Part shown: piece after piece, positions 32,968-45,570 of the stretch
Position numbering within the stretch: the stretch's first letter is position 1
How the letters are laid out: every line of letters starts with the position of its first letter
Assembly: GCF_030272615.1 (NCBI RefSeq)
Contig: NC_081407.1
Span: 441,903,213-441,967,212 of the forward strand
Origin: Cryptomeria japonica
Taxonomy: Eukaryota > Streptophyta > Pinopsida > Cupressales > Cupressaceae
DNA: 64,000 bases
Reading direction: 5' to 3'
Notes under the pieces: model-generated
Database searches by the model: none
What the model saw: the letters and a program-made list of their open reading frames with translations, nothing else
Told to the model about the DNA's origin: nothing
Translations under genes and position numbers: made by a program

Positions 32968-35900
32968 ATGGCTTCAGCTTCTAGTATTGTCACCTTATTG
33001 GTAGTGGAGATTAAGGATAGGGCCAGACTTATTTTCAAGAAACATCCTTTGAAGTCTGTTGAAGATGATCTGGAAGGTGCATTTTCTTTGGTACCCTATG
33101 ACATCCTTCATAATGAAGATATTAGGCAATACATCCATTGTGATCCCGAGGAGCTTGGTAACCCAGACATGTTGAACCTGTATAACAAACACTTGGCGGA
33201 CAGTTTTGGAAACCTCAAACCAGAATACAAAGTTCTTCAGGACAAGGGTTTTTAACCGTTCTTCCATTTTTTGTTGTTCGAAGAAGAAGAGTGGATTTGG
33301 TACATTCTCAGTCGAGTTTATGATGAGTTCATATGGCTTGACAGGTCTCATAGATTGCTAAACAAGAATTTCAAACCATGACATGCCTCAATGAAACCGA
33401 TGAAGTACTTGGCCTGAGGAAAGTGTAGAATAATAGGGTGATGGACACTGTTGGTTCCAAATTCAATAGCAGAGCGATGACCATAAACGACATTCTGGAG
33501 CATGATGTGAAATTTGTATCAATGGTGATCGAATACAAAATTTACTAGTCCAGTAGACACAACTCCATCTCCAGAACTGCCATTTACTTTGCATATCAGA
33601 TGTTGAAGAATGGCATAAGGTATGATCTATGTACAATCCTTTTGAATGAGTTAATAAGAAAGTTGAAGAAGATTAATAAAGATAAGAAGCACACTTTCAA
33701 ATATGGAACACTTCTCATTTGCTTGGCCTTATATTTCTTGAATGAGATACCCAGTGTAAAAGGAAAGGTCCAATGGGCCTATGATAGATCGGTGGTGATG
33801 CAAATCAAAGAGGGATTGTGGGGAATTATAGATGCCACAATGAGAATATCTGCTCTCTGGGGATACTTCAAATCTTTCCAAGTTGCAATGAAAAACAAAG
33901 AGAGAATCCCTATGGAGATTGTAGAGAAGTATGAGCAAACCATTTACTTCATGGTTGACAAGGATCAATGTCAAATGGAAGTAGTGGAGCCCAGAATAGT
34001 GTGGATCATTCCCATAGGGTATGAAGTTGACTCTATCACTCTCAAGGCATATTCTCAACACTTAATGAGTCAACCAGTTGACCCTAAAGAAGGGAGATTT
34101 GGAAAATTCAAGGAGAAAGACCTTGAATTGCATAGACAATTCACTGCACTTGCCAGAAAAAGAAAAGTTACAAAGATGGCTAAGGAAGTAGCAGTATAGA
34201 TGGGATTCAACTAGGAGGAGGTGAAGCAGGCAAGAGAAAAACATGCTCAGAAAGAGGCTAAAGAGGAAACCAAGAAGCCTAAGGTTGATCCGATTCCCTC
34301 CAAGGTTAAACCAAAAGAGACCAAGTTTTCCCCTGCTCCGGTGGCACCATCCGGAAAGGGAGTGTTGAAGCAGAAGGAGAAGTCCAAGCAGACTTTTGTT
34401 GTTGCATCTCTAGTGGCTTCTGAAACAGAATCTAAGGAAGAAGTAGGCAAGGCGAAGAAGAAAGCTGAATTTGCAAGAGTGGTGAGGAAGCTGTAGTCCG
34501 GTGGATCCCAACAAAGCAAGAAGACAAAATCTGATCCTACCCCTACCAGAAGACCTCAGAAAGAAAGGAAGGTTAAAAATCCACTTGAGTCTAATGATAA
34601 GCGAGGTAAATCTACGTTCATTCCTCCATTATCAGCAGATCAACTAATTGATGAGATAATTGTAGATGGTAATTTGAACAATATTGGAGTGTGTTATGCA
34701 AATTTGAATGAGGTTGATCAAAGAAAAGTGGAAGAAGCAGTTGTTTTATACTTACACAATTTTAGCAAAACATTGATTGAGATAGAGAAGAGAATCCCTA
34801 AGGACCTATATGACCTTATTGATGCAAGGAGACTAACTGCCAGTAGGCCTTATAAGGAAATGAAAGAAAGAGAACTAATAAATGTTTGCACCTGTATCAC
34901 TCATGATGAAGTCAAAAGACTCATTAAAGAGGCCAACAAGAAAGAGATCCGAAGAAAAAATAGAGTAAACATATTAATGATTGGCAAATTGGAAGAGGTA
35001 AAGAAGGAGACAAAAGACATATGGAGAAAAATTATTGTAAATGATCATTTGTACAAAGATGCTTTTAGGTCTTCTTAGCTGGAAGAAAAGCAAGGTTTTT
35101 GGAGAAACTCAAACTGACGGACATCCGGAAGATGAAGGTAATAGAGGGACACTCGGAAGATCAAGGTAACACAACACTTTATGTTGAGATTGCTGATAAT
35201 CCTCTAGTGGCAGACATCTTAACAACCCCTAAGATCCAAAGGGATGATATTGCACAAAGTAGCAACACCGGTACAAAAGATAACGGGGATAAGGCAGAGA
35301 AAAATAAAGCTAGGAGTGCAGAGGTAAAGGTTGCTGAGTTTGAAAAAGGCCAAGGAGTAGTTGATCTAGAAATTGTCACTCCTTCGACTACTATGACCCC
35401 ACATCAGATCTCCATTAATCTAGATGGTCCTCTAAAAATTGGACAAATGTCTCCTGTCGAGAATCTCATGCTCCGAGCTGCTGTTCAAGCTCAGGCTAGC
35501 CAGGATCTAGTGAAGTCTGAGTCTAAAGATAAGAATCTTGTTTTGATGTCAGTTTATGTTTTGAAGAAGGTGGCTCTGAATGTATAGTTAGATTCTAATA
35601 ATATCCCATCCGATAAATTTTTGCAATTGGTTAATAGTGGAAATACTAGTTTTGATTCTTTAGAGAAGTCTACTTCTAAGAGAGTTTTGGATAAATTTAA
35701 GGATGTTAGGATGCAGACATTCCAGAAAATGATTGAGGATAATAGGGTGAGATTAAATAAAGGTCTGCAAGTTATTTTAGATGCCTTTATAGAAGGTGGT
35801 AAACTGTACAAGTCTTGTCTAATTCTACCTAAATTTACTATAGATATAGACAAACAAATAAGTGTTTTCCAGGGCAAGCTTGCTAGTATTTCTTAGTCCT

Positions 35901-36234
35901 TTGATCCGAATGTTTCTCCAACTAGCAGTGTTGAAGGAAAAATTTGGTTCTAAATGATCAGATCTCAAGGCTCAATGTGGAGAAGGACATGATTTTGAGG
36001 AGAGTTGGTGAACTCCAGAACTTAATTACCCCTTGGTTGGACACCATGCTAAGCAATAAGGTAGACTGCATGAAGGCTATGGCACAACCCGTGTCATTTA
36101 ATCTAAAGGAAGTAGAGATTCATGCCACTATATTTAGTGCATTTATTATAATTTTGAATAACTTGAAGAGTGGGTGGGACACTCACCTAGGATCTTTGAA
36201 GATCATTTTTGGTAAAATCTTCAAGTATTTGTAA
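32968..36234 (+). pseudogene. ORF2 of element 2: unrecognised protein, about 1,090 codons
   Basis: ATG 32968 aligns with the starts in the other elements. N-terminal GAFSLVPYDILHNEDIRQYI, then LSRVYDEFIWLDRSHRLL (about 33307), without the frameshift seen in elements 1 and 4. The core is FKYGTLLICLALYFLNEIP (about 33699) and MEVVEPRIVWIIPIGYEV (about 33975). A lysine/proline-rich linker (34220-34620) precedes the second helical domain (EIIVDGNLNNIGVCYANL, 34651-34900) and C-terminal helices to 36234. At least three frameshifts and several stops. It is most like element 4 (shared MEVV.PRIVW..GYE). Function unknown; charged, NLS-like and helical throughout, no membrane segment. Confidence 0.7.
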
Positions 36235-36445
36235 AATCTCCGACAATTATCTTTGTATATAAGTTTTGGACAACACCCATCTTTGGCATTCTTGTCAAAG
36301 GTGGAGAAAATCGGTGAAAAATGTACCATATAGAAGAGGAATTATTTGTCTAAGGGGGAGCCTTAGAAATTCTTTTGATTTGGTGTACAATGCTCAACAC
36401 TTAGCCATTTTTCATGCGTGTTGCCATCCATGCCAAAGGGGGAGA

Positions 36446-37377
36446 TAGTTGGCAATTGACACTCATCTGGTGGATTCTGATGGTTCATTATTGGTTTAGG
36501 GTTGTCATTCATGGAAAGTATTCATGGAGATTCAATCCAGTAGCCATAATTCTTCTTAATCGGAAGTGGGTGTTAACTGATAGCTAGTTAACCGATATTC
36601 CAAGAAGAATAGAGCAGTTTTGGACTGGAAGCTTTCTGGTGATTGTGGTGCATTGAATCATGTTTGGGATGAATGGACTGACATAGAGATATCATTTTAT
36701 TTTTGTTTTGGTGATCCAAATTTATCTTTGGTGATCTGATCAAGCCGACATGGTAAATGACCTATTTTGTGATTGCAGATATATAAGATCGGTGTAGATG
36801 ATCTCTTTGGTGAATAATATGATTGTATGTGAGTGAGTGGTGATCAAGAATCCATTTTGGCATAGTTTCACATGTGCATTCTTGATCCGGTAGCTGACTA
36901 AGACAATTAATAGGGCATAGCAGTGTAGAACATTAGAGGTGATCCAGTTGGTATATTTGGCACTTAACCGGAACTCATCCAAACATTGTAGATTTTATTT
37001 TGGAGTTCATTTTTCTGTAATTCATCATTATAATTAATCAATAAGGCAGTGAGCCTTCTAGGGTTGTAGCCTTTATTGTATTTGAGCAGTGAGCTCTAGG
37101 CAATGTGCCTAAATGCCTGTGCATTCCCATTTTGTAATATTGTTTTGCTACTGGCCATAGTGGAATAATATTGTGGGTTCAAATCCCACCATGGTTTTTC
37201 CCATTTGGGTTTCCACGTAAAAATTCAGTGTTATGATCTTATGGTTGATTATTTTATGTCCTTGCATTTCAATTTCATTTCTATGCTTCCGGTGGTTTAA
37301 AGATAAGTTTGAAAATTTGCTAACTGGTATATCACTGATTCACCCCCTCCCCCTCTCAATGATCCCTGATTCCAACA
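36446..37377 (+). repeat. Right LTR of element 2, uninterrupted
   Basis: 932 bp. Its first 60 bases read through the TTGT where the left LTR was invaded, so it serves as the empty site for the TIR transposon. The first bases TAGTTGG are a mutated TGTTGG. Confidence 0.9.
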
Positions 37378-38503
37378 GGGATGCCCGATGGTGATGTTGG
37401 CCTCTCATCATCTCTATTTTTGGACCCTTCTATTCCTATTATAGGGGGAGTTAGTCCTTTTGGGGTTGTTGTTGTGGGAGCTTCTAATCATGTGATTTCT
37501 AGAAACTTGTTGCTTGAAGTTTTACCCAGGTTGCATCCCTATTACTATTCCTCAAACCCAAAGGAAATATTGTCCACTTCCTTGTGTCAAAAACTCCTAT
37601 GGTGGTCTATGATAAGGATATGTTGGAGAATGAATAATTATACCATTTAAAGATTTGGTTTGTAGATTTTTGGTCTTTGGCCTTCTTTGTTAGATTTGCA
37701 AAGATGAATTTTGGGTTCTTGGTGTCCCCTGAGGTTGGTAAGATTGAAATTTTTCCCTGTGCTAAAGGCTTATTCATTTATTATTTTTCTTATTTGGAGG
37801 ACAAGAACTTGATTTTGAGCCAATTGTAGGATTGGCAAGAGCATTATCTCTCTTTTAAGCCTTGGACAAAAACTTTCAACTCCCTTTTTGAACCACTAAA
37901 TGTGTGCCTGATGTGGGTGCGACTTCCTAATATTCCTGTTTGTTTCTAGGAGGTGTCTTGTTATGAAACAATTGGAAATTCTATTGGTCGGTTCTTGACA
38001 GTTGATGAGTCCAATTCTTACATGGGGCATTCTACCTTCACTCAATTTTTTGTGGGTGTTGACATCTCCATGCCTCATGGAGACATTTTTCTAATGGTTA
38101 AGGATCAACCTTGGAGTCAATCTTTGGATTATGAAAGCATACATTTCCAATGTCATCATTTCTTTTCTATTGGGCACTTGGATTTAGATTGGTCCTACAA
38201 CTTGGTGGAAGAATGATACTAGTGTACATAACTTTAGAGGATCCTATATTTTTAAAGGATGACTCATCTTATGGCTCTAATGAGTGCTTATCTTTTGGGG
38301 TAGCCTTGTCGTGTTTTGAGGACCCTATTGTGATTGCTCTTATGTTCTCTATTCTTGTTTCTTTATCGGCTTCCACTCTGGTTGAGTCTTCTTTGGTGGA
38401 CACTGGTCACATTTTCCCTTGTCTTCATGTTGTTCAAACCCTTCTTTTTTTAATCAAAACAATCAATTTGTTTTGGAGAGACCTGAAAGAGAACCTTTAT
38501 TGA
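37378..38503 (+). pseudogene. LINE ORF1 relic (DUF4283, knuckle region)
   Basis: Continues from 9240-9335 once element 2 is removed. Translation in mixed frames gives EVGKIEIFPCAKGLFIYYFS, VCLMWVRLPNIPV, MGHSTFTQFFVGVDISMPHG and FLMVKDQPWSQSLDYESIHF. It then gives CHHFFSIGHLDLDW, where the CCHC knuckle has partly decayed. The same blocks occur in the copies at 39974 and, on the minus strand, 50450-42040. DUF4283 proteins are LINE ORF1 products. No ORF2 follows. Confidence 0.7.
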
Positions 38504-39973
38504 AAATTATAATATGATTTTTGAAAGATTAAAAAAATCTACAACTTTATTATAGCGTGTATCTAGTTTTCACTATGATAATGAGATGCATGTATTCTTA
38601 TAAATATGACTATCTCTTGTATTATGCATGTTCTTGGAAAGAATTAGATTCTCAAAGAGAGTAGAAAATTTCTACCGACATATTTGTTATAGGATTCAAG
38701 AGTTCAATGATTAGTTCATCTTCAAGGAGGATGGAAATATTTTCAAACAAAAATTGGGGTGAACAATATTCGCAGAGGATTAGTAATTAGAATCTTATTC
38801 AATAATTCAATAATGAGGGTTTATATAATTGTAAGAAAATAATAGATTATTTTTAAACCTTGAAGATTGAATGTTAATATAATACTATATTGGAATAGGC
38901 TTTAGAATCTATTATCCCAAGGAGAGGACACCAATTTTCTTTAATATCCTTATCCATTCACACAAATATAAAATAAATTATCACATTTTAGAGTTGTATA
39001 TTAATATAGATTTGTTTGAAATGTTCATACCCACCCACTAAAGATACAAGAAAATTAATATCACAAAATCATTTTCAAACCCTTGTTGTATTTGCATGGA
39101 CCATTTATCTATTTTTCTCACTATGATAAATCCATTATTTTTAGACATTTAGTGTTATTATTAAGTCCACATGCCTAGGTTTTGCAAAATCTAAAGTGTA
39201 GCAAAGATTCATATATCTCTTGTTCATTGCACCAAATCTTGCTTATTTTTATCATAAATATTTGTAACCCCTTATTTTTATCATGTCTATGGCCTTTTAT
39301 CTTCTCTTCATTATAGGCATCCAACCTCTCCAAAAGTTGTATACATCCCAAGTGGAGTCCAAAATGATCAACCAATCTATAGTCACTATCATAAATACTC
39401 AAGAAAGCTACACAAGTGTCACAAACAAGAACCTTCTAACTAGTAATGCAAACATCAAGGGAGGTGTACTTGAACAATCTGTTCTTGGTTCCTTCCTTGC
39501 ACTAGGCCTTATGAGACCTTCTGCCTCCCCTGCAGACTCTTTTCCTTCATCAACCATTCATAATTCACCTCATTTCTTTGGGAGCTTGAGGTTCAATAAA
39601 TTTCTATAACATGATTTGGATTGCATCTTATATTCCTATTTTGAAGCCTGAGTTGAAGGAGCTTCAAGCTGAGTGAATTTCTGTAATTTACAACTTGGGT
39701 TGTAATTTCTATTTCTAAAGTTTGAGTTGAATGGAGTAGGGATCATGAAAGTTTCCCGATATTCATATTGTTAGCTCCTAAGTTGACTTCTTAAGCTCTT
39801 AGATTACCTGCAGATAAAAATAATAAAAATTGAAAACAAAATTTAAAATTTAAATAGTAGTCACAATTTTAGATTCAATAAATTTCTTATTTATTTATTG
39901 GGAGAGAAGGTTAATTTTAATTTTTAAGTTTTGTATTTATTTTGAGCTCTCATTGCTAATTAATTATTAAAGA
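38504..39973. other. AT-rich region, no feature seen
   Basis: About 1.5 kb of low-G+C DNA. A 108-codon frame at 39283-39609 has no recognisable domain and is more likely chance than a gene. Confidence 0.5.
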
Positions 39974-41332
39974 ATGGTGATTGTGGTTTTCAACAAGGGT
40001 GTTTTAAGCTCCTTCTCTTGGACCCCCCCTATTGTGGCTGGTGGTTCGGTTGGAGGTGTCTGCGTTGTTGAGGCTACGAACTTGCCTTTTGCCCTTGCGA
40101 CCGGCATTGGGGGAGTTGTTGCTGCTGAGGGGTTGGCTGGCAAAGCTCCTTCCTCTGCTGATGTGGATACCCCTTCTTCTATTGCGGGTGTTGACGTTGA
40201 GGTTGGTGTTGCTGGTACAAAGATATGTGTTGCTGGTGATCTTGTTCATCCCAAACCTCCTCCATTTTCTCCTAGGTATAGCTTTGTCTGCATGGCCAGA
40301 GATGTTGCTAGGAGGTTACGAAAAATGTTAAGTTTTATCAGTAGTTTGCAAATTTACGAAAAATGTTAAGTTTTATCAGTAGTTTGCAAATTTACTGGGT
40401 TCTGGCCTTCTCTTCCGGACCTTCATAGTCGGGTGAGTGACTCCTGGAAACCTTTAGTTGCTCATGGCATTGAGATTTTTACTTGTGCTAAAGGATTTTT
40501 CATTGCTTCTTTTACTTCTAATCTTGATCGAGATTTGGTTTTGGGTAAGTTGTAGGCTTGGGGAGATCGCAGTCTTTCTATAAAGCCCTAGACAACTTCC
40601 TTCAACCCCCTTACCAAACCTCTTACTGTTTGTCTAGTTTGGGTCTACCTCCCTAATCTTCCCCTCCATTTCTAGGAGCCTTCTTGTTTTGAGGCCATCA
40701 GTTTCTCCATCGAAAACTTCTTGAAAGTTGATGATGCCACAACATCCATGGGTCATTCAACCTTTGCCTGTTTGTTAGTTGATATTGATATTTCTTTGCC
40801 CCTCCCTGGGGATGTGGTTCTAATGGTTGGGGATAGGCCATGGACTCAATTGGTGGATTATGAGGGCCTCCCCTTTTGCTACCAAAGATACTTCTCAATG
40901 GGTCACTTAGCTTCGGATTGTTCTCTCTCTTATCAACGAGGTGTTGCAACTTGGTGGAAGGATGCTACTGAAGATCATTTGACAATTAATGCTTCTGAGT
41001 CTGCTTCTGTCAACTCCTCTCTAGAGGATGATGTCTCCTCTTGAGATGAGGTTCCCCTTACTACTGATGAAGCCTTTATTGATGTTACTATTATCATGGA
41101 CTCTTTCGCCCCTTTGGCTCCAACTTTTGTTGCTCCTGCTCCACTGCCTTGCTCTTCTCTTGGTGATCCTAGTCATGTTGTTGTTCAGCAACAGTCTGTT
41201 GTTGTTCAACAGCAGTCTGTTGTTGTTCTGCAACATCAGTCTGGTAGTGACTCTGTGGGGTCCCCCCCGCCTGATTTTTCTTTGAATGTTCCTAATTACA
41301 GTGTTTCCTGGATAGTTGTTTGTCGCAAGTAA
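39974..41332 (+). pseudogene. LINE ORF1 relic (DUF4283 and CCHC)
   Basis: The leader at 39974-40330 is Ala/Val/Gly-rich. A 38-bp tandem duplication (about 40318-40394) shifts the frame. DUF4283 blocks follow: GIEIFTCAKGFFIASFTSNL, VCLVWVYLPNLPLHF, MGHSTFACLLVDIDISLPLP and DVVLMVGDRPWTQLVDYEGL. A knuckle (CYQRYFSMGHLASDC, 40880-40922) leads to GVATWWKDATEDH. The C-terminus has a Val-Val-Gln-Gln repeat (41178-41235) and ends at 41332 with SWIVVCRK. It would bind LINE RNA. Best preserved of the three copies outside the large LINE. Confidence 0.75.
40318..40394 (+). repeat. 38-bp tandem duplication
   Basis: ACGAAAAATGTTAAGTTTTA plus the following 18 bases occurs twice without a gap. It shifts the frame in the LINE ORF1 relic. 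Confidence 0.9.
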
Positions 41333-41571
41333 ATTTTGCCTCCCTTTCCCAACCCCCCCTTTGTCAAGATTTGGGTGTTTCTTCCCACTCTTGAGTTGGG
41401 GTGGATTGTTGCAGGTTTGATAGGTATTTGGTTGTTTGATTTGTTTGTTTGGGGTTTGTACCCTTGCTTGGTCTGTTTGCAACCTTTGGATTGTTTTTAA
41501 ATTTTTGATAGCCTTTTGGCTATGTAAAGGGTTAGTACCCTAGTTAATGTTTCTTTATTAATAAAAAACAA

Positions 41572-42039
41572 GGGTATGGATGGATCAAGATGTGACAAAA
41601 TAAAATATCATTTTTCTATTGACAAAATTATATATTTAATAGAATACAAATAAGTTAAAAAATACAAACAAATATTATTCTTCATTTACATTTTTATTAT
41701 ATATTAGATTCTCTTTTAGATGGAATTATATATTTCTTTTATCAACAAATACACTAGAGAAATTGTAATTTTATTATGATAACTCAAATATAAATTCATG
41801 TTTTGATTAAGATAAGTATATTTTTAAGGGATCATAAAATCTACACATTAGAAAAATATAAATCCATGTTTTGATTAGGTAATCACGGGAAGGGTTCAAG
41901 CCCAATATAGATCAGCCATCAAGGCAAATTAAACAAATCTCACATGACATGAGATTGGGAAGAAATAAACTAACGAGGGACTAGAAAGCATTTAACCCAA
42001 GCAAAGAATTGGCAAGAAACAAGGGTTCAAAACAAGGGT
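41572..42039. other. AT-rich region, no feature seen
   Basis: Low-complexity A/T-rich DNA between two oppositely oriented LINE relics. Confidence 0.5.
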
Positions 42040-42639
42040 CTCGACCCTATACTAAAGACTTCTCTTTTTGAACCCATGAAAGAGGGAGGAGAAGAAGTAG
42101 AGCCTTTCCTCCTAAGAAAAATATTTCAAACAATACTATCATCCAAAACCCCATTACAATGGAAACAAGAGGTGACTCCCTCACCAAGGAATCAACATCT
42201 TCTAAAGTGGGGACAACAAGATGTCTAGTCAGAAGACAAGTATCAATCGCAAGAGAAGACTAAATCTAAGAGGAAGCAACTAGAAGAGTAGGAGTTGAGC
42301 ACGGAGCAAGAGGGTTGTTGTGGGGGCATTCAAATATAAATTAGGAGGAACCACAACTAGATCACTAAGGGATGACAAGGCCAATCCCAACACAACACAT
42401 ACATTAGAATCTTGAGAGGAGCCATACTATGAAGAGGTAGGAACCTCAATAGTCAAGTGATATTTATTCGCATTCTTCCACCAAGTGGCAGGTCCTTTCT
42501 AGTATGAAAGAGATAAATTTGAGGCCAAGTGACTAATAGAAAAACAACAACGATATTTGAAGGGGAGGACCTCATAACCCAATGACTACAATTGAGGCCT
42601 ATCCTCAACCATCAAAACCACCTCCCCATAAAAGGGGTA
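42040..42639 (-). pseudogene. LINE ORF1 relic, C-terminal part, split by element 3
   Basis: The minus strand reads GEVVLMVEDRPQ, then GYEVLPFKYRCCFSISHLAS and GPATWWKNANKYHLTIE, parallel to the plus-strand copy at 40800-40990. The knuckle cysteines are partly lost. It joins 50104-50450 across element 3. The lower boundary is approximate. Confidence 0.65.
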
Positions 42640-42644
42640 AGGAG

Positions 42645-43751
42645 TGTTGTCTTGATGATGATTGTAATGAATAAATTCATCATATGTTGTCATTGATGAA
42701 ACACATACACACACATATGTTCATATTGTCTACCAGTGTGACTTCAAAGTTGTTTATATTACAACCAGTATACTAGAGGTTTATATCTAACCTCTACATG
42801 GTGATAACTGGTATATGCATGGAAACAACTGACGGTTATACATAACTCGGTATCAACATGAAGATCCAACATAGATTATCAAAGGAGCATCTAAGGATAA
42901 ATGATTTATATGTTTAACTCCAACCAATATTATTGTTCCAACCGGTACTCATTGATTATGTGATGAGTTATCACTAGTCGTGATGAGTTATTCTTACCAA
43001 AAATTTTGACGATATTTTTGTGATGTGTTATGATTGTTTGACCAGATACACTGCACCTAGGTAATTGTGATATGATTTCTAGAGGCCAACATGAAATCTA
43101 AATGTTTATATATTGACATCACATTGAATTATTTTGTATGAGCAAAGGAGATATGTTATGTGTGAAGGCATAAGTATTAAGTTTTAGAGTATGTTGGTAA
43201 AGTAGTGTCGAGTGCAAAAAAGAGGATCTATACAAGCAAGTTGTGCTACTACTAGATCACACCACCTATTATTTTCTAATTACTGCAACAGTCAAATCCC
43301 CTAACCTGGTAAGCTCTAACAAGCTTCATTGTACAAATCCTCTAACTAGGTGATCCATTAGTTTGGATTCAGAAATCCTCCACTGAGGTTACTCCTTACA
43401 GGGTACTACCTTTTACAGGGTATATATTTTAACTAAGCTTTGGGATCTTTAACATGATTCACTCCTAGCATAGCACTCTGTAGACCTTAACCGGTCAGTT
43501 ATCTATTACTGCAGATAGTTAACTTGTGAGTCCCATCTCACCATGGTTTTTATCTATTTGGGTTTTCCATGTATAAACACTTGTGTTATGGTGGATGTTT
43601 TACTTATTGTGGATGTTGTTATATCATTTTGGATTACATGCATATTGTTTAATAAACTTGTTAAGTATTTCTACCAGTCAGTGTTTAAAGTAGTATTGTT
43701 TTTGGTGTCACCGATTCACCCCCCACCTCTCAATGCTTTACAAGTCCATCA
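42645..43751 (+). repeat. Left LTR of element 3
   Basis: 1,107 bp. It contains TTTATATATTGACATCACA, similar to the TATA region in element 1, and the U5 run GGTTTTTATCTATTTGGGTT. Confidence 0.9.
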
Positions 43752-43813
43752 ATTGGTATCAGATCCTAACTTCTTTGAAGACTAATCGCTTGGAAGGAAA
43801 CACTAAAGCTATC

Positions 43814-45107
43814 ATGGAGGATATGAGCTACTTTGAGATGGCTAGAGAGCTTAAGGCTAGTAGAAATGAGCTTGAAACCCTAAGGGTCAAACTGAAAACT
43901 TCTCAAGTAAAAAGGAGAGAGCTAACTAAACAAATGTTAGAAATATCTGATAATAGTTCTTTAGATGAGGCCAATATTGATGCTTTAGCTGAGGTAGTTG
44001 AAAAACTAAACAGTGAAAAGCTAAATCTGAGGAGAGAGCTAGAAGGTCTTACTAGCTGCATGAGTCAGGAACTGGAAGCTAGGAGAACTGCTGAAGATCT
44101 CATCAAGGAAAGAGATCATGAGATTGCCAAGATCAAGTGAGAGAATGATACTTTTCATGATAATTTGAATGCAGAGAGAATAAAAAGAGAACTTACAACT
44201 AGATCTTGAATTAGCATCATATTTGAGAGAGAACCTGTCAAAACATAATGAAGATCTCACCAAATAGCTCACTGAAGCAAATGGGAAATTGGAAAAGTTC
44301 AACAGAAGTTCTATCTTGCTAGAAGAACAAATTCATTCACAAAGGATGAATGGCGATACCTTTGGACTTGGTTTTCACACATCTGAAAAAGGAGAATCCT
44401 CTAGTACCAAGAGCAACACTCATAAGAACAAATATGCTCCTAAGGCTAAAAAGCCTACCAGTAAGAAGATCTTTACACCTGTTTGTTTTGTTTGCCATAA
44501 ACCTGGTCACACTACAAATGTTTGTAGAAACAAACCTAATGGAAATGCAAGCTACAATACAAATGCTAGGTATGTATCCAAGAAATTTGAAGGTCATTGC
44601 TTCACATTCAAAATGTATGGACATAGATAAGTTGAATGTAGATATGGAGAAAATAATCCTATACCGCATATGCATCCAAGACCAAATGGCAATTGGATGA
44701 GAAACTATGATAACTGGGGTAACATGAACTGGCAAAGACCCTATGACAACCAGTTTAGTCCATTTGAGATGGAAAAGGTAAAAAATGTCATTTGCACCAT
44801 TTGTAACAACTTTGGTCATGTGGCTATGAATTACAGAAGAAGATCTGGGAGAGGTAATGCAGGACCTTGAAGATCATCTAGAATGGCCTGCTATCATTGT
44901 CATAAACTGGGACACATGGCAAAATTTTGTAGATCTAGAAAGACCAAACCAATCAATCCTTCTAAAGATCATAAAGGCAAGTAGAAGGTCAATATTGAAG
45001 AAACTAGAGAAGAAATGAATCGAATATGGAAGAAGAAGAGTGATGATTCTCCTAGAGAAGAAACTAATCCTTCACCTAGTGTGGAGAATCTTGCACTGAT
45101 GAACTAA
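43814..45107 (+). pseudogene. ORF1 of element 3: coiled-coil, CCHC protein
   Basis: ATG 43814 (EDMSYFEMARELKASRNELE) opens a coiled-coil region very like element 1 (KRRELTKQ; ALAEVVEKLN). A stop at 44138 and a frameshift near 44200 lead to FGLGFHTSEKGESSSTKSN. Knuckles follow: CFVCHKPGHTTNVC intact, a second damaged (CFTFKMYGHR, a stop, VEC), a third ending in Tyr (CTICNNFGHVAMNY) and CYHCHKLGHMAKFC (about 44889-44930). Reading ends at TAA 45105. An RNA-binding Gag-like role is inferred from the knuckles. Confidence 0.75.
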
Positions 45108-45313
45108 GCCTTTTAAATATGGCTAAGGGGAGCATAATGGTAAATCCACTTCCGTACCCCTTGAGATGAATGAGTGGTAAGAAAATTTGTATGCATGAAA
45201 TTTTGATAACTTTTTGTCAATCGGTTATCAACCGGTTTTACATTTGTCAAAATTGTATGTATCATTAAGCGGTTAACCCTAACAGGAGAGCATTTAATGG
45301 AGTAGCTAAAAAG

Positions 45314-45320
45314 GATAAAA
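45314..45320 (+). promoter_or_regulatory. Possible internal TATA box upstream of ORF2, element 3
   Basis: GATAAAAG about 255 bp before ORF2 ATG 45571. It parallels motifs in the other three elements. Confidence 0.3.
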
Positions 45321-45570
45321 GCGAGTTTCACTTTGTTATTTTTACCCTAATGCATTCCAGAAAGAATTTTTGAGCACTTGTAGAGCTAAGAAAGGATTGT
45401 TAGCTGATTTTAGTCAAAGATGTATTTTGTTTTGAGTGATCACGCTGATTTGAAGGTTGGTGAAGACTGAACTGGTGTGCACTTGAATATTCAACCAGTA
45501 AATGAGGCAGCGCACGTAAAATAAGGTATTTCTTTGAAAAAAATCTTGCTTCGAATCTAGTTTATATGAA

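Larger units (their letters stand above)
9336..37377 (+). mobile_element. LTR element 2 (pol-less, Copia-type), left LTR split by a TIR transposon
   Basis: The left LTR starts at 9336 (TGTTGG) and ends at 31332; the right LTR is 36446-37377. The flanks carry a perfect 5-bp target duplication, GGGAT (9331-9335 and 37378-37382). The left LTR is interrupted at 9393 by 21 kb of foreign DNA and resumes at 30475, giving about 916 bp against 932 bp on the right. The primer site TGGTATCAGAGC (31335-31346) matches initiator tRNA-Met. A polypurine tract, AAAGGGGGAGA, precedes the right LTR. The 5.1-kb internal region encodes only ORF1 (CCHC) and ORF2 (unknown); no protease, integrase or reverse transcriptase motif was seen. 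Confidence 0.85.
39974..41571 (+). mobile_element. ORF1-only LINE derivative
   Basis: It contains a LINE ORF1 relic and then, directly, a 3' end (GGGTTAGTACCCTAG, then TTATTAATAAAAAACAAG), with no endonuclease or reverse transcriptase between. An internal loss of ORF2 or an ORF1-only lineage would both fit. The left boundary is approximate. Confidence 0.5.

Noticed and set aside
32968-36234. ORF2 as an envelope-like third gene of a retrovirus-type element
   Set aside because: No signal peptide or membrane segment could be seen; the protein is charged, helical and has basic nuclear-type patches.
39283-39609. 108-codon frame as a possible host gene
   Set aside because: No domain, low-complexity A/T-rich setting, no splice or promoter context; chance is more likely.
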